Assembly: GCA_029891385.1 (NCBI GenBank)
Contig: CM057228.1
Span: 20,236,309 to 20,300,308, forward strand
Direction: 5' to 3'
Origin: Erythroxylum novogranatense
Lineage: Eukaryota; Streptophyta; Magnoliopsida; Malpighiales; Erythroxylaceae
Length of the DNA stretch: 64,000 bases
Under the pieces are notes generated by a model. It searched no databases and was not told the origin of the DNA. It saw nothing but the letters and a program-made list of their open reading frames with translations. This document shows, piece after piece, positions 13,173-25,746 of the stretch. How positions within the stretch are numbered: position 1 is the stretch's first letter; each line of letters begins with the position of its first letter. The position numbers and the translations under genes were made by a program.

Positions 13173-13794
13173 TTTTTTGTTTACAGGGAAAGTCAGAGTG
13201 AATTACAAAATAGTGCGTGGGACACTAGTCCCTGAGTGATCCTCAAGGAGGAAGTGGTGGCACCCAGAGGGTGTGATGTTAAAAAAGGTAACCCCAACAG
13301 GGAAGTGGGCTGTCTGGGAGGCCAGCCAATTGGCGCATCTGTTGCTCTCTCGGTAGACGTGTCGATGAGCAACAGACCAATTGCAGGAGAGTAACTCGTG
13401 GATGCCCAGGACAATAGGATTGGTCGCCTTTGTGCGGCGTGCAGTCGAGGTGATTATGGTGTGTACTGCGATCGAATCCACCTCCAACTCGATGTGGCAA
13501 AAACCCAGTTGCCAAGCGAGGGAGAGACCGGTGAAGACTCCCCAGAGTTCTGCAGACAGAGGAGCGCACCAACCCAGATTGTTGGCTCCGTCGATGTTTA
13601 ATTTGATCCATCCTGATGGTGGCTTGGTCCAACTGATGAGAAGCTCAGACCGGGGCTGGACTCGGTGGCCAGGGTTACTGCGCCTCACGGTCGACTGGTG
13701 GAGATGATCTGCATAAGACAAAATTAAAGCGTTAGGGGAGGGGGGCCAATTGAAATGGGTATCAAATAACGATTTGTTCCTCCAGGTCCAGAGG
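13173..13794 (-). pseudogene. L1 ORF2 C-terminus: RNase H domain and poly(A) tail
   Basis: The minus-strand reading from 13794 to 13203 is open. It shows an RNase H fold of the type appended to many plant L1 ORF2 proteins: WIKLNIDGA (first catalytic Asp), AELWGVFTGLSLAW (catalytic Glu), IELEVDS (second Asp) and HVYRESNRCANWLAS. In the last block family members usually have CADWLA, so the final Asp reads Asn here. About 25-30 residues appear to be missing between DGA and the AELWG helix. The stop is at about 13203, followed by roughly 25 nt of 3' UTR and an A run (plus-strand T run 13170-13178). The N-terminal continuation lies at 22240, beyond solo LTR B. Confidence 0.82.
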
Positions 13795-16712
13795 TGTTGG
13801 GACCCGATCCGGGAACCGGATCCCAACCGAAACAGAAACAAAGACGAAGCGAATACGGAATCCGAAGAAGCAAATCGGAGTGAATGTATCGAAAGCAAAT
13901 CGAATAAACATACTGAAACGCAAAGCGAATGCAAATCGGAATCGAATACCAAATCGGAATAATCAAAAGAATCGAATCATAAGGCGGGGATAAACGAAAT
14001 AATCAATCAAACTAAAACATATCCGACATCCGAGAACAATAATCAAAGAAAACGATCGCGTTGGAAACCTAAAACTAATCCAACACGAAAATCCGGTATA
14101 AATTTTTTTTTCTTTTTTCTTATATTCATTTTTACTCAAACTCAATCAAAACATACAATTTCCTTTTTCTTGGAACTTTGCCTTAATCAATCTCTCATAT
14201 CATACCGAACTTTGTAACAATCATATCAATCGCTAATTCCTTCTTATATCGATCACATCCATATAATTTCCCATAGGAAATTCATTCTTAACTCCAAAAC
14301 TCAAATCATATATTCTTCTTAACAATCATACAAAACCCATAAACCATCATCAAACATCTTAATCTTATTTTTATTCTTTATTCAAACTTATTATCTAATA
14401 AAATTTCGGCAGCATAACGGCTGCTTTTCATAAAACCTAAAACATGCAAAGTATCAAAATACACTTCTATTTCTAAACACAACTCAAAACCATCGGACTC
14501 TCCCGTCCAGAATCCAAAACACCAGCAACCACACGTCTATACCTAACACTTCTATAATTCTCAATTCAACATACCAATCTCATAATTCAATCGAATTCCC
14601 AAATCAATCATGCATATATATTCCAAAATTATCCATAATTTCATATACAAATTTCACAATCATTTACAATTGTTGATCTCAAATCCGTACATAATTTCCT
14701 AATTCTTATACATCAACACAATATACACAATTTCATCCTCTCATAAATCAAAGGAAACACTTACACCACATTATGGCAATTCAAGCCGTATAACTTTTAC
14801 CAATAATTCCAAATACTTAAAACGCAAATTATACAAAATCGAATATAAGTCTTGACATTCTTCCATCCGATCTCCTGCTCGAAAACCTAAAGATGGGGAT
14901 GAAAGGGAGGGGTGAGTTCGGAAGCTCGTGGATAATATATTTATAAATTGAACAGTAAGCAGAAATCATTTTTTCATAAGCGTTTTGCCAAAAGGGCTTA
15001 TTTTTCAAACTTTGCAACTTTTCAAAAATTTCGACTTTTCAAACAGTTTCCTCAAATCTTTCATAACTCATTTTCTCATTTTTCAAAATTCTCACATTTT
15101 TCATAAACATGAATGCAATCATAGCAAATCACAAACCACATAAAATTACAAATCAGACACATAAAACATATCAAACGGCTTGGTTCGGTCCAAAAACGAA
15201 ACGTACTACATATTTCCGTAAAGCGGTCCTGTGCAGCCGTGAACAGAACGTACTACACTTTTCCGCATAGCAGTCCAGTGTAGCCGTGAAAGGAGTCCGA
15301 AATCGGAGCTCTATGCCACTAGCGGGCAGCCGGGAGAAGGCTATAAAAATAGACAAGTGCGCACTCGTCCCACATATGGGACCTGACCAAATCCACATAA
15401 CACATAATCGAAAATGAACATTCGAAATGCCCGAAGGCACTTTTCGAAAACCTTGATTTTTATATTTTCAAATCATAAACACATATCCAAACATGAAATC
15501 ATATAGCCATTCACATTGCATCTAAATTCATCAATTTGATCACATATCAATCAAAATCATAAATATGAATGCGATTTATTTCTTTAAAACGTCAATCCAA
15601 CATATACATATCCATAATGCACATTTTTCAAATTTGTCAAATAATTCAAAACCATGAATTTCTTCAATCTTATATTTTCTAAAACTCATTTCCAAAATAA
15701 GGAATTTAACCCTTTGAAATCATAATTTTCAAACATTTAAATAAGCATTAATTTATCAAAACTTCGCTTCTTAAATTTTCAAATTCACATGCTTAGCTTA
15801 AAATTCAATAAATAAATATACTACCCACCTCGAAATGATGCTAGGAACTCGTCTCGATCATCAATTTGACCAACGCTTCCTTTGTTCTTCCAATTTAAAA
15901 TTACCTAAGCCATCATCATCCAAATTCAATGTCATAATTAACATAATTACTTAAATTGGGCTTGGAGAACTCAAATCCCTCATATTGCCAAGCTATCTAA
16001 ATCCACAATTTCGAAAATTCCCAAATTTCAAAATTGACCTAAACCAATTCACTCAAATTCAATACCATAAAAATCATAATTACTCAAATTGAGCTTAGGA
16101 AACATCAATTCCTCACATATTCAAGATATCTAAATCTCCACTTTTCAAAAACCCCAAAATTTCAAAATTGGCCTAAACCAATTTACACAAATTCAATATC
16201 ATAAATCACAAATTCCTCAAAATTGATATCATAATTCACCCATCCATCATATTTTCCATGATTCTAAGCCAATAATTTCTAAAAATCCCAATTTCCAAAA
16301 TTAGGCATAAATCCCAATTAAATTTTCATCCAAAATTAAACATAACCTAAAGCCTAATCATCAAAATTGAGCTTATCATTAACAAACCCACACCAATTTC
16401 AAGTAATCTAAACCAAAAATTTACTAAAAACTCAAAGATAAAAAATCAACACTTACCTCTTTCTCTTCCAATTTCGGATTTTTCAAAACCCCATGGGGAG
16501 CTTTCCTCTTTTTCCATCTTTTCCTCTTGAAATAAGAACGAAAATCATCTTGGAAGCTTGAGAAAAACAAAAAACCTAGGTTTCCCCTCTTTTCTCTTTC
16601 ATTTTCTCACCACCGAAAGCTTCCTCTCTCTTCTCTTCTCCTTATTCTTCTTTCCTTTATTCAAAAAGTCGAGCTTCACTTGAAAAAACGACATCCACAT
16701 CTTTCTTTTTAT

Positions 16713-16722
16713 CTATTTATAG
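16713..16722 (-). promoter_or_regulatory. Probable TATA box of LTR B
   Basis: The plus strand CTATTTATAG reads CTATAAATAG on the minus strand. It lies about 260 bp upstream of the donor-like GGTAAG, as in LTR Z. Confidence 0.55.
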
Positions 16723-17552
16723 TGCCTAGTCATTAATTGAGGGTCAAATGACCAAAATGCCCCTGCACTTTACTTTATTTCATGCTTACTTTCGGATAGT
16801 ATTCGCACTATCTATTTGAAGGAATTTGCCAAAACTTCCTTCTAGAGAAATGTTCCTCTATGTCTTAATTTCACAATGCCACAAAAATCATCCAATTCGG
16901 AGCACTACATCAAAAGTTATGCTCAAAACATTTCAGGTATATTCATATTCTAACACATTTTCCATGTACGATTCTTTCCATTCAGAAATTAACATTCTTA
17001 CTCCCAAAATTGACATTCGATGTCTTCATAACAATTGTATCTATATTTCTCTAGTTTAATTCAAATCAAGAATCGCCTCATTTCGATTTCCAGAGCAAAA
17101 GTTATGATCAAAATACTTTCAGATATTGCTAATCCAAAAACTGCACACTAATCCGGACTTCATTTCATAATTTAAAAATCTTAGGGGAAAAATTGAAATT
17201 TTCTTTCTTCATATGACTTGTAGACCCTTCTCTTAACTTTATTTCGCCTCAAGAATCACTTAAATCGGATCTCTACAGATCCCGAATTTCTCAAAATACT
17301 GAACTATGTTTGAAAAATTTCCTGACTCACTTTGATTAAATTAATCACCCTTAATTTAATCTCATAAATTCACAAATTTCCTGTAAAAATGAAATTCACT
17401 GTCTTAGGAATCCAACGCTTCAAGAATCAACTTAATCGGATGTCGGACGGAAAAGTTATAAGCAAAAGATCGGAAGAGGGTCATATTCCTTATAAGATGG
17501 AAATAACAATTAAATAATTAATAAATAATAATAATAATTTTTTTTAAAGGCC

Positions 17553-17588
17553 CTCCTCGCCAGGGCGATGTATCGCCCCAGCGAGGGG
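17553..17588. repeat. 36-bp GC-rich hairpin in LTR B
   Basis: The inner arms GGGCGAT (17563-17569) and ATCGCCC (17572-17578) are perfect around GT. The outer arms CCTCGC (17555-17560) and GCGAGG (17581-17586) are also perfect. It sits in an AT-rich setting at the same LTR position as the dyad cluster of LTR A. Confidence 0.85.
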
Positions 17589-17616
17589 GCTTTCATCACT
17601 TTTTTTTTCAATATAT

Positions 17617-17651
17617 ATATATGATTATATATATATATATATATATATATC
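17617..17651. repeat. AT dinucleotide microsatellite
   Basis: Two runs of alternating A and T are separated by GATT, next to the GC-rich hairpin of LTR B. Confidence 0.85.
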
Positions 17652-19493
17652 CGAATTTTTCAAAATTTGTAGCTCTTGATTCCGAATTTCAAATGTAACA
17701 AATTTGGTCTCTATGAAAAGTTTGAAGGAAGCTCTACAAATTTCATGTAGATCTCAAAAATCAATTCTGTCTCTAAACTGATCACTTTTCTAGTCAAAGA
17801 TTTTGTCCAAATTAATATATCCTTAAACAAAGACTCAACTTTGAAAATTTGTATCTTTCAACTCCAAAGTCCAATCATGTCATATTTTATATCGATACGA
17901 AGATCAGAAAGTCACCTACAACTTTTATAAAGAACACAAAAATCAATTTGACTCCTAATGGGGTCTATTTTCCGGTCAAAGATTTTGTCCTCTAATATTC
18001 ATGCTAAAACCATAACCGAACACTGTAAAAATCATAACTTATTATTCCTTAATCGAAAAATTCCATATTTTATATCAAAATAAAGATCAAATCAAATCTT
18101 TTAACTTTCATGAATGACTTCAAGGCTAAATTAACCTCTAACTAGGTAAAGTGTAACATCCCCTCTCCTATAGGAAAAGGGTATTTTGGTAATTAGGACG
18201 GGTTCGGGATATTAAATTATATCGCGGCATGCACATACAGCATATAGCCTTTCTGATTACTGATTGGTTGCACATGCACACAGTATACATGCATGCATGA
18301 CATTTTCCGGCTTAGGTTTTAAATTGAACTTATGTGTGAAATTAATGGAGTAATTGAGTTTGGAAAATTATTTGGACTGCACCATAAATTGTTTTACATT
18401 TTTAGGGATTTTTAGGATTTTTTCTGGATTTTTTTCGGAGACAATTCCTGGACTGAAAAAATCGCCAAGTGGTGAATCATCAATTTTCTAGTAGCAAAAA
18501 TTGCTACCCATTGGCACTGTAATATTGGGTATTTTATTTTGGGACTGAAAGTAGGGTCATTGGAGTTAAATGGAGTAAAATTTTGGACTGGATTAAAGAA
18601 ATGATATTTTGACTTTTCTTTAAATATAGAACCAATCATAAGTTGCCATTTAAAAGTTACATTTAAAGCTTCCTCTCCATTCTCTCGGTTTTGCTTGTTT
18701 CAAAGAAAGGAAAGATGAATTGTTTAAGGCTTTTGTGCTAACACATCCGAAACACAAACTCTTCTTTGAAAACCATCGAATTTTTGCTCTCTTCTTTCAA
18801 CTTTCTCCATAAATTCCATACCTCTTATCCTTTATTCCACCAAAGTTAGATGATGAGGAGATGCATGCTTGGTCTTGGTGGGATTAGTTTGAAAGCATAG
18901 GAAAGAATTGAAGAGAAGAAGTGAGGATTGGAAGCTAATAGGTAAGTAAAGGAATTTAAGTTTCATATGATGTTTGATGATGCTTTTATTAGAATTAAAT
19001 GCCATGATAGTGAGGAGTGATTAATAAAAGGGTTTAAAGCATGTATTAGGTTCATGTAGGCATTAAAGTGATGATTATTATGATTTGAAGAAATGGGTAT
19101 GAGGCTAGGTGAAGATGTATTGAAATTAATGATATGGTTTGATTTTGAGTTGAGTATGGATGATTATTTGAGTATATGAATTGAGGAATTTAATGCTGCC
19201 AATTTTTCAGTATTAGCCCTAGTATATGTATGACTGTAGTAATACTTAATTTGTATTTAATTGGATGTCTAGTGATGTGAAAAAGGCATTGGAAATGATA
19301 GATCTAAGGTTAACACTAAATCTGGAAAATTAAGGTTTTAATTGATGTTTCTGTTTTATTCATAATTTATTGTGTAGAAATGCAAATGAGGTAAGGTTAG
19401 TGGCCACTGAAACATTGGAATGTTGGCTTCAATTTAGGGTGAAATAGGTGTTGTTGAATTTCAATGATAGAAGGGTGAATTTTCGCATGGAAA

Positions 19494-19523
19494 GTTACTG
19501 TTCCATTGCCTGTGAACAGTAAC
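19494..19523. repeat. Inverted repeat GTTACTGTTC/GAACAGTAAC in LTR G3
   Basis: Perfect 10-bp arms at 19494-19503 and 19514-19523 surround a 10-nt loop. Partial repeats of GTTACTG and CAGTAAC recur at about 20073 and 20105, so the motif is used more than once in this LTR. Confidence 0.8.
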
Positions 19524-20867
19524 CGCAACCATGACATCTGAGTTTTGTTGATTTTTATGAATTAATTGAGATGGAATTAGGGAAAATGGTCTTCATGGAA
19601 GTTGTATCATATTGAATTATCTTTCCATTTCTACTGATCTTGCTATTTTTAGAATTGTATATTGGGAGATATGAACTGATTACTATTGACTGGTTTTGAG
19701 CATTTTGATGAAACCTAGCTTAAGTGTGATTTTGTGAGTTTACGGATTGGAGGCAATTTTAACATTTTATGTGGACTGAATTGGTGTGAGTGAGCTTATG
19801 AAGAATTTTAGAGGAAGAGATTACCTTGAAATTGATTTATGGTGTGTAATTTTTAGAAGTCAGAATTGGGAGTTATGATTTTTCAAAAATTGACCCTACA
19901 TTAGGTTATGAATGGCTGATCATAACAGTAGCTTCTATAACAGTTTTGAAATTGATAGAGATCGAATTGGATGATGAGTGCTTCATGAAAATTGAAGTTT
20001 GAGATGTTATCTTTTCAGGGATATAAAGTTCTGATTTTACTTACTTGTGTACAGGGAATTATGCTTGTTATAAGGTTACTGCCCAAATTGGAGGATTTCA
20101 GGGACAGTAACAATGAATGAATTAATTGACTTGTTTAGAAATAGAATTTGATTTTGGGTTGTTCATGAAAGTTGTTGAGGACATTGTGAATTTATTGACC
20201 ATATTTTTGTGGTAATTTATTTCTGAAGAATCAGTGAGTTATGAAATTGTCAATGTACTGCCCTGTGTTAATGGAAATTGAGTAGGCAGAAGGTTTGATG
20301 GGATATTTGACACCCTTAGGGTTGGAATTGATTTTTATGGTCTTCTTGAGAATTGTAGAGCTTTTCATAAGCTTTCCAACAAGGTATAGTTTGCATTTTT
20401 CAGAAATGTGTAGAAAGAGTTATGGGTGTTGGAAGTTTGGTTGGGAATCAGTAAATAAAGGGGGAAATAAGGGATATATCTAAAAATATAAATTGTTGAG
20501 TTTTGGTTTCTTTCGTGAATAACTTTTCCGTCCGACGTTCGATTGACCTGATTCTTGAGGCATCGGATTCATTGAATATTTAATTTCATTTTCTGAGAGA
20601 TTCGGGATTTTTAGACGGGAATTTGACGTAGCCCCTGCAGTAGAACGATGAATCATTGTTTTATTTAAATGGGGACCTATAGAGGTCCGAATTATGCACC
20701 GTCGCCGCTTAATGGATTTCTAATTTTTAATAGAATTTTATTATGGGGAAATATTGGATTAGGGCCGGGATTGCCATGAACATGCATAATACACATTTGA
20801 CTGATTTCATGTGCATTGTTTAGTCATTTATACCGATGGTAATGGTTATTCATTTAACTTGCTATAG

Positions 20868-20935
20868 AGGCTCAAGTGGACCGTCGTTCCACGGACTTGG
20901 CAGAGACTTCCCGGCACTAGCGTGGAAGTTATTAG
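20868..20935 (+). promoter_or_regulatory. Candidate 68-nt leader mini-exon in LTR G3
   Basis: It is flanked by GCTATAG before 20868 and GTGAGTAACC after 20935, matching acceptor and donor consensus. Homologous 67-nt segments with the same borders occur in G1 and G2 LTRs. Confidence 0.5.
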
Positions 20936-21447
20936 GTGAGTAACCTAGTTGGTTATTCCAATCTATGTGTTTACTGTGATTGATTACCCTACGGGGATTA
21001 CGTGGATTACGTGGATTATATGTGGCATTACTGACTGTGCTTTACATGAGGCAACTGTCTAATTGGACTGAATATTTGGACTGTGTATTATCATGTTTAC
21101 TGCTATGGAACATGTGCATTCATGCACAAATGCATCCCACTGTTAAAAGGAAATTTGTGAACCGAGACGCCACTGTACTGAACCGAGCCTCGAGCTCGAC
21201 GGGAGATAATTCTCCCCAGACGCGTCTATACTGATCACTGTTATGCGCTCGGTCACAATACTGAAATAAACTGGAAAAGAGTCACATGTGCATTGCATAC
21301 TGGACTGAATATTTGGAAATGTTTTGACTGGTTCTTTATACACTGTTCTGTGGTCTGTATACTGTATAAGTGTACTGTGATTGTTTCAATCATGTGTTTT
21401 GTATAATTATTGAATGAGTACTGTATCATGCTTATGTGATGCATGAA

Positions 21448-21499
21448 TTGGGAGAACCATCGATGATGGTTTCTCATTGAGTTCGCAAACTCATCCAAA
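21448..21499 (+). promoter_or_regulatory. Candidate three-way-junction element in LTR G3
   Basis: AACCATC/GATGGTT and GAGTT/AACTC hairpins sit side by side inside a weaker closing stem (TTGG/CCAA). It lies just upstream of the TTTTTCAG acceptor-like site. Homologous copies occur in G1 and G2. Confidence 0.5.
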
Positions 21500-22234
21500 A
21501 TTGCAATTTATTTTTCAGGCCTAAGCATGATGATAGCTCCTCAGACCGTAGAGCCAGACATCGTGAATCGCGAGAGAAGCGATGGCTCAAAGGTCGGTCA
21601 CCGGGCTTTTTTGAAACTTATAGTTAGATCTGCTTGTTGTACATTACAAGATGTCATTTAGTGAGTAGTGTTTTGGAGCATGTAAACTAAACATATTGAC
21701 GCTTGTAAATTATCGAGTTTTAAGTGGATGAAATGGAATCCAATTTGGTTTTAAAAGTGGTCAATTTCTTATTCTTGTCTTATGATTGTGATGCCATGAG
21801 GAGTGTAGTGGTTGTTGTCGTTAGTGGTCTCTTGTCGTAGGATATGTATCGGAATGACCTACGGGTGTTCCGGTGGATACCCTATGGTAAGGGGGCGCTA
21901 CATAAAGTTTCCAGTCAAAGCTTTAGTCATAACATAAGTCAACCCTAACACACTTAAACTTTGACTGATCATAACTTTCACTCCCGATATCGAAAAATTG
22001 CAAACTTTATGTCTACAGAAAGCTCTTAACATAAAATACAAGTTTCCAGAAGACCATTTTCTCAAATTTTGCCTAAATCAAAAGTCAACTTTCAAAGGCC
22101 AAAAATTCAAACTTTTCACAATTTTTCATCTTCTCACACTTTCTCTCTTTATTTCTTGATTTTTCAACTTAATTTCAATCAACTCATCCACTTTTGAATA
22201 TTTCTTATTTTCACTTAAAACTCAGGGTCCAACA

Positions 22235-25200
22235 AGAGGAACCAACAAGTAAGCCCGAAAATGATCGCCCATGCATGGCCCTTAAACCGAGTGCTGGTGT
22301 GAATATTAGTGTACAACCAATCCTGAAGAGGCTGAGTAAAGAAAGTGGACGCAGTAAGTTGAGGGGACAGCATCGTCCAGACTCGACGAGCTCTAATGCA
22401 ATCTCGCACGGCGTGAAGGGAAGTTTCATCGAAAGAACAGTGTGAGCAGCAACTGTCCGCAGTGAGATGCAGGTGAGCCCTATGGTGATTCGTGAGAAGC
22501 CGATCATGCCCGAGAAGCCAAAGAAAGGAGCGGGTACGTGGCGGCCCCGGCCACCTCCAGATGGACGTCTAAAGCCCATGCGAAGCCTCAGTGTCATGGC
22601 CCAAAAACATGGAGTAAGTAGACGCAACGGTAAAAAGATCGTTGTCAGAAGCACCCCATACCAGCTTATCGCTGCCAAGGAGGGGATGGGGGGGGAGGAA
22701 TGTACCAACGATAAGGCGGCAGATCGAGGAAGGAAGCCACGATCTGAACTGGGCCCAATCCCAGTGGCCACTAGAATGAACAAAATGGGATGTAGGCAGA
22801 TGAAGGGAGGCGACATGAATACTGGGGGTAGCGTGGGGGAGGAGCGGCCAAGTACCCACTACCCACGGGTCGAGCCAGAAGCGCGTCCTGGAGCCGTCGC
22901 CGAGTATCCATTTCAGACCTTGCTGAACTATAGGCCATGTGGCTTGGATGCTTCTCCAGACCATAGAACCCCCGGTGGTAGGCAAGGAGGGGGGATGTGG
23001 GTAGCATCGAAACGGTATTTGCCAGATAGTACCTGAACCTAGAAAGCGGATCGATTGGTGATGAGATTCCAGCCAAGTTTAGCAAGAAAAGCATCATTGG
23101 TTTCCCGAATACGCCTAATTCCTAGGCCGCCCAATTCCTTGGGTTTGCAAACGTCATTCCAGTGGACGAGGTGTACCTTGTGGTGATCACTTGTCGAACC
23201 CCAGAGGAATTAACGCATGGCTCTTTCCAGCGCGTCACAAAGATAGCGAGGAAAGCGAACAATTTGCATGGTATAACTCGGAATGGCAGCTAAAACCGAC
23301 TGAAGCAGCGTGAGGCACCCTGCGAAGGAAAGAAGCTTGGCCGACCATCCCGAGAGACACTGGTGGACCTTGTCAAGAATGGGTTGATAAGTGCGACGCG
23401 TGACACGTTGGTGCAGAAGGGGGACGCCAAGATACCGGCCCAGATCATTGGTCCGACGGATACCCAAGGAACTGCTAAGGGATTGACAAATAGGGGAGGG
23501 GTGTTACGGGAGAAGTAGCAACGAGATTTAGCTAGATTCACCCGTTGACCAGAGGCGGTGCAAAAAGAGTTAAGAGTATCCCGAATTACCGACGCCTGGT
23601 CATGCGAGGCTTCCGCGAAGAAGATGAGGTCACCGGCAAAAAAAAGATGAGACAGGGGCGGGCCATGCCTAATCAATGTGAGCGGCCGCCAGTGACCTTG
23701 GGACACCTTGTGAGAGATGGCGTGACCCAGACATTCCATACAAAGAACAAAGATGTAGGGGGATAGGGGTCGCCCTGACGGATACCGCGAGTAGGGAGGA
23801 ACGGGGCACTTAAATCCCCCTGCCAGTTAACTTGGAGGGAGACCGTAGTGATGCATTTCATGATGAGGGTAATAAGAGAGCCTGGAAGGCCCGCATCAAG
23901 AAGAGTGTCATGGATGAAGGCCCACTGAAGATGATCATACGCCTTTTCCAGATCCACTTTGATTGTCATAAACCCCTTACGCCCGGATTTTCGGCGCATG
24001 GAATGAATGACTTTCTGGGTGATGATAATGTTATCGGTAATCAAATGTCTCGGAACGAAGCTGCATTGTGTGGGAGAGACAAGTGAACTAAGATACGGTT
24101 TGATGCGATTAACCAGAATCTTGGTGATGCCTTTGTATAAAACGGTACAGAGTGCGATAGGTCTGAAATGAGGGAGCGAAGACGGGGGCAAGATTTTGGG
24201 AAGAAGTACCAGAACGGTACGATTGAGTTAAGAGTCCCAGAGGTCGTGACTAAAGATCTGCTGAAGGAAAGCCGTCACAGAAGGGCCGATAATATCCCAC
24301 TGTGACTGGTAAAATAAAGCTGAAATATGTTCCCAAAAGGTTGTTGGAATCTGGCCAAACGGGCCAGAAGACGGTTCTTGCGGTGAAATATGTTCCCAAA
24401 AGTGTCATTATTCCATTGGGAAAGGATGGCCAAAAAATGAGGCAACGCGCCACTGAGGTGAACGGAAGAGTGAGGCCAGTGGTTAGAAACAAGACGACCA
24501 AAATCCTCGTGAGTGAGCCAAGCGGATTGAAACCGGAACGGACGTCGAACCAGCAGAATAAGATTTGGGCCAGTAAAAGTAAGGAGGAGGAGCCGATGAT
24601 CAGATTTCAAAAAAGGCAGGTGCGTAACACTGGTACTGGGGAAAGCGTCATGCCAAGAATGAGATTAGAACGCGCGGTCTAACCGAGCTCTAACCTGCCC
24701 GCGACGCCACGTGTAACGAGGGACTACAAAAGCGACTTCCTATAGATTGCAGAGGAACTTCTGAAAAGCAGGAGTCGGGCTAGCATAAATAGTCGTGAAC
24801 TCGAGTGTTGAGTTGTCCCACTGGATATTGGCATGCATGAACTGACGGTGAGCGAATCTGATGTGGACTGTAATGTCGAAAGTCCACAATAACCAAATAC
24901 CGCTCGAAAATCCCTCCGCTTCAACCCGGAAGGAGTGATCAAATCCCAGAGTGCGGATGACTTTCTCTGCCCGAGCACCGCTGATACGGGGTTCCAACAG
25001 TACTAGAAGACGAGGTTTATGAATACGGATGTAATTCTTTATGATAGGCTTGAAGGACCGACCTCCAGCCCCTTGATAGTTCCAAATAAAAATCATCATG
25101 ACAGAAAGGATGGAGGACAAAATCAGACGGACGGGAGAATGACCACAGAACTGGTGGAATCCTGAGCGGGAGGGGGTATGGGCCCTAAGTTGGAATCGGC

Positions 25201-25746
25201 CATTTGGGTATCTTGATCTCTGTCAGTGGCCTCTGGAGTCGACTGTGGAGGGGGGTCCGGGGGACGGGAATGGGTTAACTCGGAGGAGGGTGCTAGGGGA
25301 ATGGATGGGGGGGAGAGCTGCTGGGGCCGCCTGAGTCCTCGTCCATTGCACCGGCCTGTAAAGAAACCGGTACGAGCAAGGAATGGTCGGGGTCGGAAAC
25401 AATGAGGTCCGCATGAGAAGGAATGGAGAGGGCGAGATGGCTAGAAGTGGGCTCGGAAGGCCAGGGGCCTAGGACTGGGTTGGTCAAGCCACAAGAGGCT
25501 GGAGTGGGGAGGAGGGTTGGGGAAATTTGGGTTGAATCGGGCGGATGGAGTAATGGCTCATGGGTTGGGGTGGGGGAGGCTTGGCCTGGAGGAGAGGAAG
25601 ACTGGGCTTGGCCTTCTCACAAATGACGCCGTGTTCTGCGTAGCTGGTTTTAAACCAGCTGAAACGCATCAAGGGCGAGAGGAAGCGTCGTTACGCGTGG
25701 CCGAGAGAACGAGGGGCGGATTTGATAGGCGATTGTGAGATGATGT
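22235..25746 (-). pseudogene. L1 ORF1 tail, endonuclease, reverse transcriptase and zf-RVT
   Basis: On the minus strand 25740-25130 gives a Pro/Ser-rich ORF1 tail. ORF2 begins near 25120 with an APE-type endonuclease: NYQGAG, LLEPRISG (catalytic Glu) and SSGIWLLW, then SDHRLLLL (catalytic His) near 24600. The middle, including the expected GDFN block, is missing. The L1-type RT at 24191-23290 shows FRPIALC, KVDLEKAYD and TRGIRQGDP, and the active site reads FAGD instead of FADD (codon 23632-23634 on the plus strand). A thumb-like block with NDLGRYLGVPL lies at 23467-23210, and a zf-RVT-like block with RARRVW near 22400. Several frameshifts break the frame. The frame continues in phase into the RNase H segment across LTR B. 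Confidence 0.85.

Larger units (their letters stand above)
18152..21902 (+). mobile_element. Solo LTR G3 (Tekay/Del-like), inserted in LTR B
   Basis: It begins TGTAACATCCCC at 18152 and ends GGGGGCGCTACA at 21902, the same ends as chromovirus G1. The target duplication TAAAG is exact (18147-18151 and 21903-21907). It is 3,751 bp with no internal primer site or coding sequence. In order it shows a GGTAAGT donor-like site (18942), an inverted repeat (19494-19523), the GATTCTTG motif (20520-20575), a 68-nt mini-exon candidate (20868-20935), a three-way-junction candidate (21448-21499) and a TTTTTCAG acceptor (ends 21518). The coding content is therefore inferred only from LTR similarity to G1 and G2. 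Confidence 0.88.
13795..22234 (-). mobile_element. Solo LTR B (4.7 kb net), inserted in the L1 and hosting solo LTR G3
   Basis: It runs from TGTTGGGACCC at 13795 to GGGTCCAACA at 22234. The target-site duplication AGAGG is exact (13790-13794 and 22235-22239). Removing G3 and its duplicated target leaves 4,684 bp, close to LTR A at 4,514 bp. No primer site or coding sequence is present, hence a solo LTR. Minus-strand signals are a dyad cluster (17553-17588), the GATTCTTG motif (17404-17465), a TATA box (16713-16722), a GGTAAG donor-like site (about 16456) and GGTGGGTA (about 15822-15829). Confidence 0.88.

Noticed and set aside
13203..13952. A 249-codon minus-strand frame as an intact gene
   Set aside because: The first third is LTR B sequence fused by chance. 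Only the part from 13794 to 13203 is real L1 RNase H.
18152..21902. G3 as a full retrotransposon
   Set aside because: No primer site, gag, pol or second LTR between the ends. It is a solo LTR.
22467..23036. 189-codon plus-strand frame
   Set aside because: It is the antisense shadow of L1 ORF2 on the minus strand, which carries the zf-RVT and upstream region. No independent similarity.
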